NCBI GenBank assembly: GCA_014529385.2
Contig: CM043953.1
Coordinates: forward strand, 67,828,372 to 67,892,371
Length of the DNA: 64,000 nucleotides
Reading direction: 5' to 3'
Origin: Adiantum capillus-veneris
Taxonomy: Eukaryota; Streptophyta; Polypodiopsida; Polypodiales; Pteridaceae
Shown here: positions 47,447 through 57,857 of the stretch, piece by piece
Layout: each line of letters opens with the position of its first letter
Position numbering within the stretch: the first letter of the stretch is position 1
Position numbers and translations under genes: made by a program
Notes under the pieces: generated by a model
The model's input: the letters and a program-made list of their open reading frames with translations, nothing else
Databases searched by the model: none
What the model was told of the DNA's origin: nothing

Positions 47447-47561
47447 TCTCCCCTTCTTGAAAGAGAGTAATCGTTCGCGATTACAGCATATCTGCAAAAC
47501 AACTCAAGTTAGATCAAAAATTTCCCAGAGACATTCCGAGGGACAATCAGTTTGCTCTTTT

Positions 47562-47870
47562 TATTAAGGAGTTAGCTTCTCCTTTCGGCTGTTTTGATCA
47601 AGGAGTTAGCTTCTCCTTTCTGCTCTTTTGATCAAGGAGTTAGCTTCTTCTTTCGGTTGTTTTGATAAAGGAGTTAGCTTCTCCTTTTTGCGGCTTGATC
47701 AAGGAGTTATCTTCTCCTTTCGACTATTTTGATCAAGGAGTTAGCTTCTCCTTTCTGCTGTTTTGATCAAGGAGCTAGCTTCTCCTTTCTGCTCTTTTGA
47801 TCAAGGGGTTGGCTTCTCCTTTCGGCTGTTTTGATCAAGGAGTTAGCTTCTAATTTCGTCCAGATCGAAA
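47562..47870 (-). repeat. A6 hairpin minisatellite, 9 units
   Basis: Nine units of about 34 bp on AAGGAGTTAGCTTCTCCTTT, the longest such array in the window. Several units have point changes in one arm only (for example CTTCTT for CTCCTT). Confidence 0.9.
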
Positions 47871-48119
47871 CTCTTGATATTCTGGCATAGTAAAGTTAGC
47901 CATCACACCCAAACCATACTGATCTTCCACGAGTGTCTTGCTGCACAAAAATTACATACCCAGGCAATCTTATCCAATTAGGAATATTCAGTAGTTGGCA
48001 CATCACAATGCAACACAAATGCTTACATATGCATGTTACAAGACACAACAAACAACGCCGCTGAGCACTCCCGTGAGACAAACGGTCTGCGGTATGAAGT
48101 TACTCAACGACTATCTCGT

Positions 48120-48345
48120 CACTCCCCCCGCAAATAACCTAAAAAGATCCGGGCCATGAGCTCAGAGGATTGTACAACCAACGCTCCCTAGACTGCAGTC
48201 TGCGTCACTTGGAGGTTCAAGCATACAACCAAACGCTCCCCAGGCATGGGCCTGCGTCGTTCGGAGGTTTTCAAGCATACAACGGAGGGCTCACATGGCA
48301 TCGACCTGCGTCGTTCTGAGGTTCAAACAATACCAAAACAACATT
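48120..48345 (-). repeat. A6 GC-rich minisatellite
   Basis: Units with AACGCTCCC, CTGCGTC and GGAGGTT words, repeated four times with drift; the counterpart of 10560-10850. Confidence 0.65.
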
Positions 48346-48513
48346 TCTCACTTCTCCACCCGAGAGTAAAATCACCAATTATTGAAACCCGTATTAACAC
48401 CAGAGTCAAACAATTCAAATCGGCACCAAGACAGGTTTAAAACAGATAGCATTCATTTCAAACAAATTTCAGACAATACGTTCTCAAACAATGTTCAAAG
48501 GTATCTAACTAGA

Positions 48514-49979
48514 AAACAACTAGAGAGGGCATTTAGGATTTTGTTTGGACAACCGAAGTTTAAGGACAATGGGCTTGCCCTTTTGTATCACGGTGATGGT
48601 TCCGTTCTGGACTTGGAGAGTTGCATCATTCTTGTCGTGCCAGGGCATGCCCAAGAAAACGTCGCAATTGACCAACTTCATAATGTGGAAATCGGCTTTT
48701 CCATGATAATCTTGTATAGTTCGTGGAAGTGCACCAATGAGCGGTACGACTTTCTGAGTTTCCCCCGTGGCTAGCTCAGCTTCAATTTCTCCACCCTCTG
48801 CATTATAATCAAAGTGCATCTGCTTCAAGGATTCTGGATGGATGAAGTTCTCCATAACTCCGAGGTCAAAGAAAATAAGGGCTTTCAAGTTGTTGACTTT
48901 TCCATAAGCTCTTCATAATTTATTTCTCGAGGTGTATACCATAAATATCGGGTACTAGTCCAATAGCAGGTCTAGCCTTCTTGGCAGGTGGCACCGGGGA
49001 TCTGTCTGTCGTGGGAGCAGAAGGTTGCACTGAGGACGTCGAGGCTCGCTCAGGAAATGTATTGAATGTATGCCCTGTTTGGAAACATTCGAAGCATCGG
49101 CCTTCTTGTAACAAGGCGTCTCGTTGACGTCGTGTCAGACGAGGTCGTTGAGGTTGGTTTTCACAGGATTCCTGACATTTTGTTTGTTGTTGCCGGGAGT
49201 TCTGGTTCGTGGCCGGAGGTTCTTCCGTGGTAAACTCAAACTTTCCTTTCATGAGCTTGTAGCCAACCTTGGCATGGTCCATAAGCTCCTACATGGTAGA
49301 GACTTGCTTGCAGAGATAATATTCTTGCAATGGTGATGGTAATCCAATGGTGTAGCGCTCGCACTGGTCCTCCAAGGGAATGAACTTAAAGGACACCGGA
49401 AGGTACACGTCGAGAAACCTTTGGTTATAGTCGTCCATGGTTTCGGTGGCATTTTCAAGTTGCCCCACTCTGCTAATCCGGACTTCAAACATCGAAGTCA
49501 TGTAAGTACGTGCAAAAATTGTCTTGAAAGCTTGCCAGGTCTTTGGAGCATGCGGTTGTGTCGCGATTGAACTCCACCATTGCATAGCATTATCTATAAG
49601 AAATCCTGTTGCTCGGGAAATCTTGGATTCTTCTGTATAGTTCCCAGAGCATAGATGTTGTCGAAATTGCTGTAGGAACTGCAATGCTTTCTTGCAATCT
49701 TTCATCCCGAAAAAAGTGAAAAATTTGACTGTCATCCCACCAAATCTTTGGGTTGGTTAAGCGCATATCCTTGGTAAGGATAATAAGGGTATCCATATGG
49801 GCTCCAACCATTGTAGCCCGGTGGCGGTGGTGGTGGAGGTGGGGCAAAGGCGGTTGCACTGGATCAGGGTTAGATGGCTGCACCATATTCTTGAAGACTC
49901 CCCCGATTGGAACAGACGGCTGAGAAGGTCGCCGGTTGGAAGCTCTCGTGCTTTTTGGTGCCGGAGGAGGAGGTACCAC
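48514..49979 (-). pseudogene. A6 gag and protease (gypsy type)
   Basis: From MVPPPPAPKSTRASNRRPSQ at 49979. The capsid region holds KDCKKALQFLQQFRQHLCSG, TWQAFKTIFARTYMTSMFEV and TMDDYNQRFLDVY (49735-49289), a retrotrans_gag pattern. The zinc knuckle near 49100 reads CFECFQTGHTFNTFP: the last Cys is Phe. The protease region (48888-48520) reads ALIFFDLGVMENFIHPESL, with D-L-G in place of D-S/T-G, then DVFLGMPWHDKNDATLQVQN. At least two frameshifts lie between 49735 and 49249. It shows that family A derives from a Ty3/gypsy lineage. Confidence 0.8.
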
Positions 49980-50290
49980 CTAGGGCATCAGAGGGGGTAA
50001 CATGTAACTCAAAAATTGTTGAAAACTTTACAGCATCGGAGGATTCTACTGCGGATGCCGCGAAAGAATGTTGTGAAGCTCGTTAAGCAGAAACTGCAAA
50101 TATTCTTCTGAATCCATGAATTCCAAGTCTTGGGTTCTTTATGGCTTATGCCCTGTAAGATACAGCGATGAAGACGGGAGTGTGTCCGATGCGCGATGAA
50201 GTAAGGGTGGGAGTGGCAAATAGCTCTGTCTGCTCTTTTGTAGGACCGGTGTGCTTTCAGAAAAGCACACGTCTGATGCTCTGATACAAG

Positions 50291-50359
50291 TGTCACAAGA
50301 CGGGCACCATGTGCCAATAGAAAAGAACAGACTGAACATACTTTTAGCACTTGAATAAC

Positions 50360-50404
<45 letters not shown>

Positions 50405-50970
50405 GACACGCGACACGGAGTGGCGGAATTCCACCCCAGAGAGTATTGGCCCCAAACCTTGGCGTCCCTTTCGGTATTTCTTTATATTGCATCAACTTAG
50501 TACAAGCCGGTACTCTAGACTCTGCACCTTCTCCAGGAAGCATGCTAGAGAATGAGCCCTAACCTCATATTTAAAGGCCCTAGGTCCCAAGAGCAGTTTA
50601 TAGTAAAAAGCCTTCAAACTTAAAAGCATCTGGTCCAAAAGCAAAGCCAAAAAGCTATCAGCGTAAATCACGGAAATCCGTACAGCCTGCCACGTCATCA
50701 GCCATCGCAAAACGCAGAAATGCGCACAACCTGCCACGTCAGCATCTGAGCGCAATTTTCGAAAATCTGTCACGTTATTAGTTTGTATGTGTGTGTGCAG
50801 GTCCTGCTTTATTTTAATCTCTTTGTGACTGGGGCTTATCGGACGGGGTTCCCATAAGTTGGTAGGACTTCTTCTTCTGCTACTTGTTCTTCTTAGGGTT
50901 TAGGCCCCTCGGTCGGCATATGTAAGTTGGCCCCATTCTTTAGGCTTTGACACGTCAGCAGTTTGTGACA
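50291..50970 (-). repeat. A6 5' LTR
   Basis: 680 bp, TGTCACAAGACGGG...GTTTGTGACA, with a GA run at 50365-50402 and the GGCGTC motif variant at 50440-50483. It differs from the 3' LTR in having no GT run. Confidence 0.85.
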
Positions 50971-51297
50971 CCAACAGCACCTGGTTGGCCACTACAACAC
51001 TGCGTGCCAAAGAAATCCTGTTGAACTCCAGTAAAGCAGTTTACTTCTAATGGATAGGAGGAGGGGAGCAGTCTGTTGCTCAGTGGACAAGTCCAAGCCA
51101 ACTTGACAACCTAGATAACGTACTATAGTCCCTAGGGGAATCCACTTTAAACCCTCACATGGTGACCAATCAAGCATAGGAGCACAATCAACCTAGAAAG
51201 CCTTTGCCTTCCTCCGGTTGAGCAGTGCTCTTGATGCAGAACAAAACAGGTCAAGAGCCTGTTCACATCTATGCTGATTGGCCTCCTGCCCCTCCAA

Positions 51298-52208
51298 CTA
51301 CATGGTTGAGTCGTCAGCAAACTCAACGTCAAGTAGGTCGTCTCCCCTAATAGGGAGCTCTAAACCACGCAAGCCAACCCGTTGTGAAGTCAAAAATCTG
51401 CTCATCGCCTCAACATAGAAAAGAAAGAGGAAGGGGGCTAGAGGGCAACCCTGTCTGACCGAATGCGTGAGCATAAAGCGTTCCCCTCTGCTCCTTGCCA
51501 AGAGCACCTGACTGTGCGCACACCTATAGGGAGCTGACACATCTCCGACCCAAGCATTTGAGAATCCCATCTTGCGTAAAGTGCCCTCCAAAAAGTCCCA
51601 GTCAACTCTGTCGTAAGCCTTCTCAAAATCGAGGAGTATCACAAGATCCTCTCCTCGGAGACGCGCAAGTGCAGACGCGTTCCAAAAGGTGAAAATGATC
51701 TCGAGGATACTACGCTCCTTGACAAAACCTATTTGGGTCCATGTATTATGCTGTCAAGAAGTAGTTGGATCCTCAAACTCAGAGCCTTTGCTAGAATTTT
51801 GTAGGCTGAGTTGAGAATGATGATGGGTCGCCATTGCCGAATCTCATCCAAGGAACCTCCTCAATGGGAAAAAGGTAGATCAAGCACTCACGAAATGTAT
51901 TGATAGGTGTTGCACAAATCCGAACCAAGCAAGTCCCAGTACTCTAAAAAGAAGCTGAGAGTTAACCCATCCTCCCTTCGACAGCTACCTCGAGAAAGTG
52001 CTCTGAGGGCCTCATGGAGCTCCTCTCGCTGGAGAGGAAGCTCTAGTTTCTGATGCATCTCCTCAATAACAAGGCTAGGTATCCGGGCCCAAACTTGCTC
52101 TTTGCATGCATCCTGACACTGACTTAGGCTCAATTGACAAAAAATCACGTCGGGCCTCCTCAACTGGCTGACACTCGTGTTCGCATGACCGTCTAAAAGA
52201 ACTCCCAA
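51298..52208 (-). pseudogene. LINE reverse transcriptase
   Basis: Target-primed RT of an L1-like LINE. The upstream part (52208-51888) has QREELHEALRALSRGSCRRE followed by DGLTLSFFLEYWDLLGSDL. The palm (51642-51298) has ILLDFEKAYDRVDWDFLEG with the first catalytic Asp, SVRQGCPLAPFLFLFYVEAM and VEFADDSTM, the FADD catalytic box. A gap and frameshift near 51700-51880 separate the two parts. The thumb and later region continue to 50976, where A6 interrupts. Confidence 0.85.
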
Positions 52209-52374
52209 ATAACTTTGTCATCCACCTGGGTCCATTGAGATGCTTGCGGAAGGCAAACTCATGATGTCACTCCTCAATGCTAGTCAACTCTTGTCGAGCC
52301 AGCTGCATCTCCTCCTCGAACCAAGGACTGTCTAGGTGGTGCTCCTGCATCGTCCGCAAGGAAACAATGCCCTG

Positions 52375-52833
52375 TCAAAGACGCTTCTCTTCCTTCCTAG
52401 CTGCATCCAAGCGAGATGTAGACTCCTCGAGGAAGAAGCGACTAAGCTTAGCGAGTCCAGAGGCCACTCTACCAGCAGGGGTGTCCTGCGTGTCCAAACT
52501 CTCTGTCCAAAGTGCCACCACCAGCTCTGTAAGCTCTAGATCCAGCAAGATTCCCTCAGGGACGCGCAGCACCATATTCCCCCTTCTTTGTCTGTCTCTC
52601 GAAGTGAGAATCACTGGCGCATGGCCGGAAAAAGTAGTCCGTGCCAAAATGCAAATAGATTCACCCATGTCACAAGTGTGGTCACTGGCGTAGAAGCAAT
52701 TTATAGTTGGTAGCACGCTTATACGGAGACTCTTATCCAAACAATCTAACGTAGATGAAGCATTACAATGAGCAACTCCAAGTGATGTTGTAAGGGTCTT
52801 CAAACAAAAGAGATGGAGTTGAGGGTGTGTCAA
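52375..52833 (-). pseudogene. LINE endonuclease C-terminal part
   Basis: An open stretch of about 150 codons ahead of the RT. ARTTFSGHAPVILTSRDRQR fits the terminal S-D-H-x-P motif of an APE-type endonuclease, with Asp replaced by Gly. Upstream catalytic motifs are missing, so the LINE is 5'-truncated near 52835. Confidence 0.6.
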
Positions 52834-52835
52834 CC

Positions 52836-53622
52836 ATGCTTATTCCACTTACCTTTTTATTCAATAGTGACTCCCGTTGGAAGGAGCTGGTGCGAATATA
52901 AAGTCAGTGCATCTAGAAGACGTGGGACGCAAGCAACATAAATAGATGGTCAATTTAAGGCATATGGTGTGCTACGAATGTCATATTAGGAGGGATTGCC
53001 TAGGCAATTCCACTGGGAAGTAGATGAAACTTGGAAGGAGGTTTTGCTCTATAGGTGTTGTTGCATATTGGAATGCTTTTATGCACATTAATTTTCTAGG
53101 ATGAGCAATTCTCTTGGACATTAGCAGGAGCTTCAGAATTAGAGCCATTGCTATTTCAATTGACTTGTCACAATGAGAAGAATATTGTGAAGGTTGTTGA
53201 AGTACAGATGATGAAATGCTTGTGTTTATCTAATAAACTTTTAGTGTAAATGCGAATTTACTTTTCATTAACTATTTATTGGCTTTGTCCATACGCAATC
53301 ACAATGCACCTGGAGCTGGATTAAGTGACTGCTTTACCTAGCCCAGACCTGGTTAAGTATACTCAAAAGAAATCAGATAAGGATAAGTACATAATTTTTT
53401 ATGCATATATCCCGGTTGACGCGGTCACTCCAAGCGTCTTTCGAATGGAGGACTTGCGATAGGCTGGTAGGTTATAATAAGTTCATTGTGTAGAGTACTT
53501 TGCATGAGAAATTTTTTGTTGTTGTATATGTAACATTAATAATCTACTATTGGATTCTTTGCAGAAATTCACAATAGTCCAAATGAAAGCAAAGGCAATG
53601 CCTTCACATTTAACAAATGTCT
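52836..53622. other. No gene recognised
   Basis: AT-rich sequence without coding blocks, terminal repeats or tandem structure that could be recognised. Confidence 0.4.
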
Positions 53623-53893
53623 CCTATGATAAAAGTTTGTTACGTCAGGACTTTTTGGATCACTCATCTTGTTTATGGACTGACTGTTAAATGCCTCCTA
53701 TGATAGAAATTTGTTACATCAGGACTTTTTGGATCACTCATCCTGTTTACTGACTGACTGTTAAATGCCTCATATGATAGAAGTTTGTTACATCAGGACT
53801 TTTTGGATCACTCATCCTGTTTACTGACTGACTGTTAAATGCCTCCTATGATATTAGTTTATTACATCAGGACTTTTTGGATCACTTACTGAT
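53623..53893 (+). repeat. 74-bp tandem repeat, 3.6 units
   Basis: Units start near 53623, 53697, 53771 and 53845, each with GGACTTTTTGGATCACTCAT and GACTGACTGTTAAATG. The last unit runs to within about 15 bases of the ATG of the LEA-like frame, so the array occupies its promoter/leader position. Confidence 0.9.
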
Positions 53894-53901
53894 TATTGGC
53901 G

Positions 53902-54250
53902 ATGGCAGACCTACACGCACAGCAGATGAAGGAATCGGCAGCCAAGAAGGGTGAGCAGGCCAAGGGATTCGGCCAGGAGATGGCCGGCCAGCTCAGGAGA
54001 CCGCCCAGGTACATTTACCCATCAATATATAAGGAAAATATGAGTGTGTCATGTGACGTGATTCCTGACTCTGGCACAGGGGGCTGGCGAAACCGCCAAG
54101 GTAAAGGTGTCGGAGACTGGTGAGGCCGGACAGGGGGACTTGGGAGCAGGCCAAGGGCAAAGCTGCTGGGGCAGGCTCCGCCGTGCAAGAGAAGGCTGGC
54201 GCCACTGCTCGCTATGTCCAGGATCTGCCGTGGCTGCCAAGGACAAGTGA
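53902..54250 (+). pseudogene. LEA-like protein gene, probably broken
   Basis: Resembles a late-embryogenesis-abundant (LEA_4-type) protein, a hydrophilic desiccation protectant. It starts MADLHAQQMKESAAKKGEQA at 53902 and stays open to a donor CAG|GTACAT at 54008/54009. After an acceptor CACAG at 54079 the LEA-like sequence is in another frame (ETAKVKVSETGEAGQG), then shifts again at a G run near 54135 (WEQAKGKAAGAGSAVQEKAG) and a third time before SAVAAKDK and TGA at 54250. Composition (A, K, E, G, Q) fits LEA throughout. Three frame changes argue for a pseudogene unless the sequence has indel errors. Confidence 0.6.
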
Positions 54251-54626
54251 CTGGTGCCGTTGAGGCCGCCATGTGTACATATCGTGCCTTATTCAGATCT
54301 CTACATCTATAAAGTCTCTTGCATTTGTTACTTTTGTTTTCTCTTATTTCGTTGGGGTTGTTGTTGCGTCCCCCCAAACCCTCTTGTCAATGAAATTTTT
54401 GAATAGACAAATGAAAAGTCTAATAAGATACAACATTTTTTAAAGTTTCCCATGTATATGTTGCACTAGCATATATTAAGGAATGTTCTTTAGCTTGTTT
54501 CCATTGACCATTGCCCATATCTTTGTACCTAATGCTTTAGCAAAATATTTATATGGAACGAGTCACTTTGTTGGCATTGCTCAGAATCGTGGTTTGTCGA
54601 TCTTAAGAACTAGCATGGTAGGATAT

Positions 54627-54629
<3 letters not shown>
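54251..54629. other. No gene recognised
   Basis: 3' flank of the LEA-like frame followed by AT-rich sequence up to the CT run where the first PLE-associated direct repeat begins. A possible poly(A) signal AATGAA near 54390 is not convincing. Confidence 0.35.
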
Positions 54630-54676
<47 letters not shown>

Positions 54677-56684
54677 GTGGTTTGCTCTCCTTGCTCTTAT
54701 AGATGCTTGCTCCCTTCCTTTTCTTTCTGGTTCACAATTAGCAACCATCTTGTTTTTGTCTAATCGTTTCTCTTGACTTCTCCCTACCATAGGCTCTCTC
54801 TCTCTCTCCGTCTCCGCATTGTTTAGTAAATCTTTTTTACCAGCTAGTGGAAAAGGTGTTGGTATTTGGTTGGTTTTTTGAAGCTCTAGTGAGAAGGCAA
54901 ACATGGTTGTAAGTGGATACCTTCAAATTGTTGACTACTTTTTAATGTTTAATCTTGCGATAAAAAACAAGTGATAAAATCACGTCGTCTTCCAATGAGC
55001 AAGCTGCACTTAAGAATGCTTTAGAACAAGCTCTAGATGGAAATTTTATAAGCTTTAAAATTAAAATTGATCTTATATACATAATCATTGAAAATTCATT
55101 GTCCATTCAACTCTAAAATTCTCATTCATGAACTTTGACATTTACCTTAAAATTATAAATTGAAAATGTGAAACATTAAGATTTAGTGTTGAGCACCTTT
55201 AAACATAGTCTATTCACCTCCAAAAAAAATTGAGTAGATTTTAAGGTTTGTTTAAAGAGCGCTATACCAATAAAATGACGTTAAATCGTATGCCTTGGCA
55301 ACCCAACTACAAGCACCAATGTGAAGAATTCTAGGTCTTGATTGCTTGAAAGTGAGCCAATAGCCGTAGTGTTAGTGTTACTCCTTGCCTAGGTGGCTAT
55401 TGGAATTGAGCAAGCTATTGTTATGGTTGTGCAACTATAACAAAAAAAAAAGTGGGGTAAGGATGGTACAAGCTAATCTCCAAAGGAGCTGCCATTACAA
55501 GAGGTATGTAAAACCTTTATCTTGAGCCACATAGCAAGGGAATAGTTGCAATTATATTTCCGATTCTCTTGCACTAGAATTAACTTTACTTCCTAAATAA
55601 TCCTTGTGTTGCTTATCTAAAACAATTCTCACTTTCACTATCCTCCCAATTCTTACATTCACATAGCTACCTAAGCTACTTCTAAACATATGGGGAAGCC
55701 ATAGAAAACTTTGGGAGAAGTTGCGAGGGTCAAAAGATCGTGGAAATTGAAGTGCAACCCTATACAAAGAAAGATGCATGCCATGTGAAACTAAACTCGG
55801 GATGTAGTTATCTACTATAGCATTTCTTGGAGATCTACTCATTATTGCAATCTATAGAAAACTACCTCTCTGATTGTCACATTGCAGCATTGTGTGTCCA
55901 TCGATGCATGGATTTACAACAAAATCTTATGCTAAGACAACATATACCTAGGCAAACATATACTTAGAGGAACACTTTTGTTGTGTATCCAATAAAGAGC
56001 TCGGACTCATGGCTATCTTACTAGAACTAGAAAAAGCATATATATGATTGAGACAATAGGGGTGTGTCGAAGATGTTTTTCTTCTCCTTTTTGCTCTAGG
56101 AAATATTTTAACATGCCAATAATACTTGAAAATGTAAGTCTTGCTAACTTTACCATTCAAGAGAAACACAAAATGTCAAGTAGACACCAACTAGACAAAA
56201 GTGGTGACAACAGATGATCACAATCATAGTACTACATTGTCACCCAAAATCATTTGAACACATTAATGATGATTATAAAAATAACAGAACATATATTAAA
56301 TCAAACATTATCTTGAATATGCTATGTAGAAAGGGCCCAATGCATCCTACTTCCTTTGAAACATTGACATTGCAACCTTATACTAGTTCCACAAGGGTTG
56401 GATTGCAACCTTTGTAATGAGGCAAGTCACCCATCCATCAGAAAGACTGAAGTAGACTGAATTTGTCATGATAAAAAAGAAGTGTACGCACGCTTTCAAT
56501 TATTACTAGTATGTGACCCGGCCAAGTGGTATGGTTCAATTTTGGGTACCCCTCCCCCTCCTATTTAAGGCGACAACATGTGCAAGTATTTGTTATGCAT
56601 TCAATTCAAGGTAGTGATAGCTATATCTTAAATGCTTCATTATCTGCAATAAGGTTTTACATCCGCTCTAAAGCACATCAAATT
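54630..56684 (-). repeat. PLE-associated direct repeat, downstream copy (pseudo-LTR)
   Basis: About 2.05 kb, nearly identical to 59652-61711, with only scattered substitutions and few small indels. It begins in a CT run (about 54630-54674) and ends CACATCAAATT at 56684. Relative to the PLE coding strand it lies 3' of the ORF, directly after the hammerhead ribozyme. It contains a short minus-strand frame (55552-55842) conserved in the other copy, of unknown meaning. Direct repeats around a single RT ORF are how PLE pseudo-LTRs look, but a segmental duplication is not excluded. Confidence 0.75.
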
Positions 56685-56773
56685 ATAAAAATATGGCAAG
56701 CGTGGGTAGCACTTGAATTTTAGTACGAGGTAAAGAGGTTAAGGATGGGGCTATGTTAAAGGTTGAGAGGGGA

Positions 56774-56812
56774 ACCAAACGCGTTTCGCTCCGTGAGGAG
56801 CTCATCAGTGGT
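56774..56812 (-). ncRNA. Hammerhead ribozyme (type I, PLE/retrozyme style)
   Basis: Self-cleaving RNA motif read on the minus strand. Stem I 5' strand ACCA (56812-56809), core CUGAUGA (56808-56802), stem II GCUCC/GGAGC (56801-56797 and 56792-56788) closed by UCAC, core GAAA (56787-56784), stem III of two pairs A-U and C-G with loop GC (56784-56779), cleavage site after GUU between 56778 and 56777, and stem I 3' strand UGGU (56777-56774). Every conserved core base is present. The ACGCGU around stem III is palindromic, as in ribozymes thought to act as dimers. Same strand as the PLE RT. Stem I beyond four pairs is not obvious. Confidence 0.9.
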
Positions 56813-57375
56813 AGGAGGTGGTAGTAGGTTTTAAAAGGAGTTCAAAAGAGGGAGGGGGAGTTTATATAGGAGGTGGGTTGGGGAATGACAATAAGGGGGG
56901 GGGGGGAGGAGAGTTTGTTTGGGAAATTTTGTCTAAAGGGGTTTGTAATTTAGAATATTTGTAGAGAGGTTCAAGGGAAGGGGGTGAGGATAGAGGCTAG
57001 TATTAAGGGAGAGGTCTCCCGTCAAAAAAAGGGGGGAGAAAAACCCCAGGGGGGTGGTGTTCTAGGAAGGTTTATCAAGGGGTAAAGAGGGGAAGGGGAG
57101 GTTAGTAAAAGGTAGCCCGGTTTTAAACGGTTCGAGGGTAAAAAACTTCAAGAGTAACAACTTTTGGGGAAAAAAATTACCGTTATTCTTAAAGGCAGCT
57201 TGGTTTGAGTGTAATGCAACTAGAGCTAGTGAGAGAATGTATTGAAACTAAAGCAAGTGAGATAGGGGGAGACTGCTTAGTTAACGGCAGCGAGGTTTTT
57301 TAAAGGGTTCAAGTGTATTGCAACTAGAGCGAAGGAGAGAGAGTGGGAAACTGCAAGGGTGGGGATGGATGGGGG

Positions 57376-57415
<40 letters not shown>

Positions 57416-57582
57416 GTGGGACAATATTACCATAACAAAAGTTTGGGCAGAAGAAACTCAAAGTGGAATGCAATTAGGTGGTATAGATTTCAACATCAAG
57501 AGAGGGTTAGGGGTTTTCTTACATCAACAAGTTAAAGCAAAAAACTATTACTGGTAAAGGGTAAAGTGTAGTTGGTGGTATG

Positions 57583-57702
57583 GGGGTTCTCTTTACATCG
57601 TGAGATCAATGCAAAGAAGGGAGTACAATGAACTGAGGTATGGGGGTTTTCTTTTCATCGTGAGATCAATGCAAAGAAGGGAGTATAATGAACCGAGGTA
57701 TG
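57583..57702 (+). repeat. 60-bp tandem duplication
   Basis: Two copies sharing CATCGTGAGATCAATGCAAA and GAAGGGAGTA, spaced 60 bp (near 57596 and 57656), in the PLE 3' region. Confidence 0.9.
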
Positions 57703-57857
57703 CCGAGGTACCTTGTCGAGGGAGACTCAAAATCTTAAGGAAAAAAGGAGATGGCCAAGTAGGGGTGGCTCAAGTATGTGAAGTTTTGAGCGTATTCCTG
57801 CAAAAGACAAAAATGGGTGTTAGGGTAGGATAGAATATAAAGGGAAAGAGATGTCCT

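Larger units (their letters stand above)
46792..50970 (-). mobile_element. A6: family A element retaining gag and protease
   Basis: Perfect 5-bp duplication CCAAC (46787-46791 and 50971-50975) within the LINE. 5' LTR 50291-50970, primer site decayed (CTTGTATCAGAGC, about 50278-50290), gag and protease coding (49979-48514), minisatellites, nine-unit hairpin array, polypurine tract (CAAGAAGGGGAGA, about 47447-47459) and 3' LTR 46792-47446. No RT or integrase. It is the most complete A copy in the window. Confidence 0.9.
44198..52835 (-). mobile_element. L1-like LINE, 5'-truncated, with two insertions
   Basis: Minus-strand non-LTR element: endonuclease end (52833-52375), RT (52208-51298), C-terminal region (45908-45282), and a 3' end with an A tail seen as eight T at 44198-44205, preceded by CTTTTTCTCGGGG. 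A6 splits it (46792-50970) and a MITE sits in its 3' region (44335-44877). No target duplication was found for the LINE itself. Confidence 0.75.
56685..57857 (-). other. PLE 3' region
   Basis: Non-coding between the RT stop and the downstream repeat. The + strand is notably G-rich from about 56750 to 57330 (runs of 4-10 G), so the transcript would be C-rich. It contains the ribozyme, a GA run (57378-57408) and a 60-bp tandem duplication. Confidence 0.6.

Noticed and set aside
47562-47870. CRISPR-like regular array
   Set aside because: Units are near-identical without unique spacers, lie inside a plant retrotransposon, and no cas genes exist. It is a minisatellite.
57600-57833. 77-codon plus-strand frame downstream of PLE
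   Set aside because: It is made from the 60-bp tandem duplication and antisense to the element, with no homology recognised.
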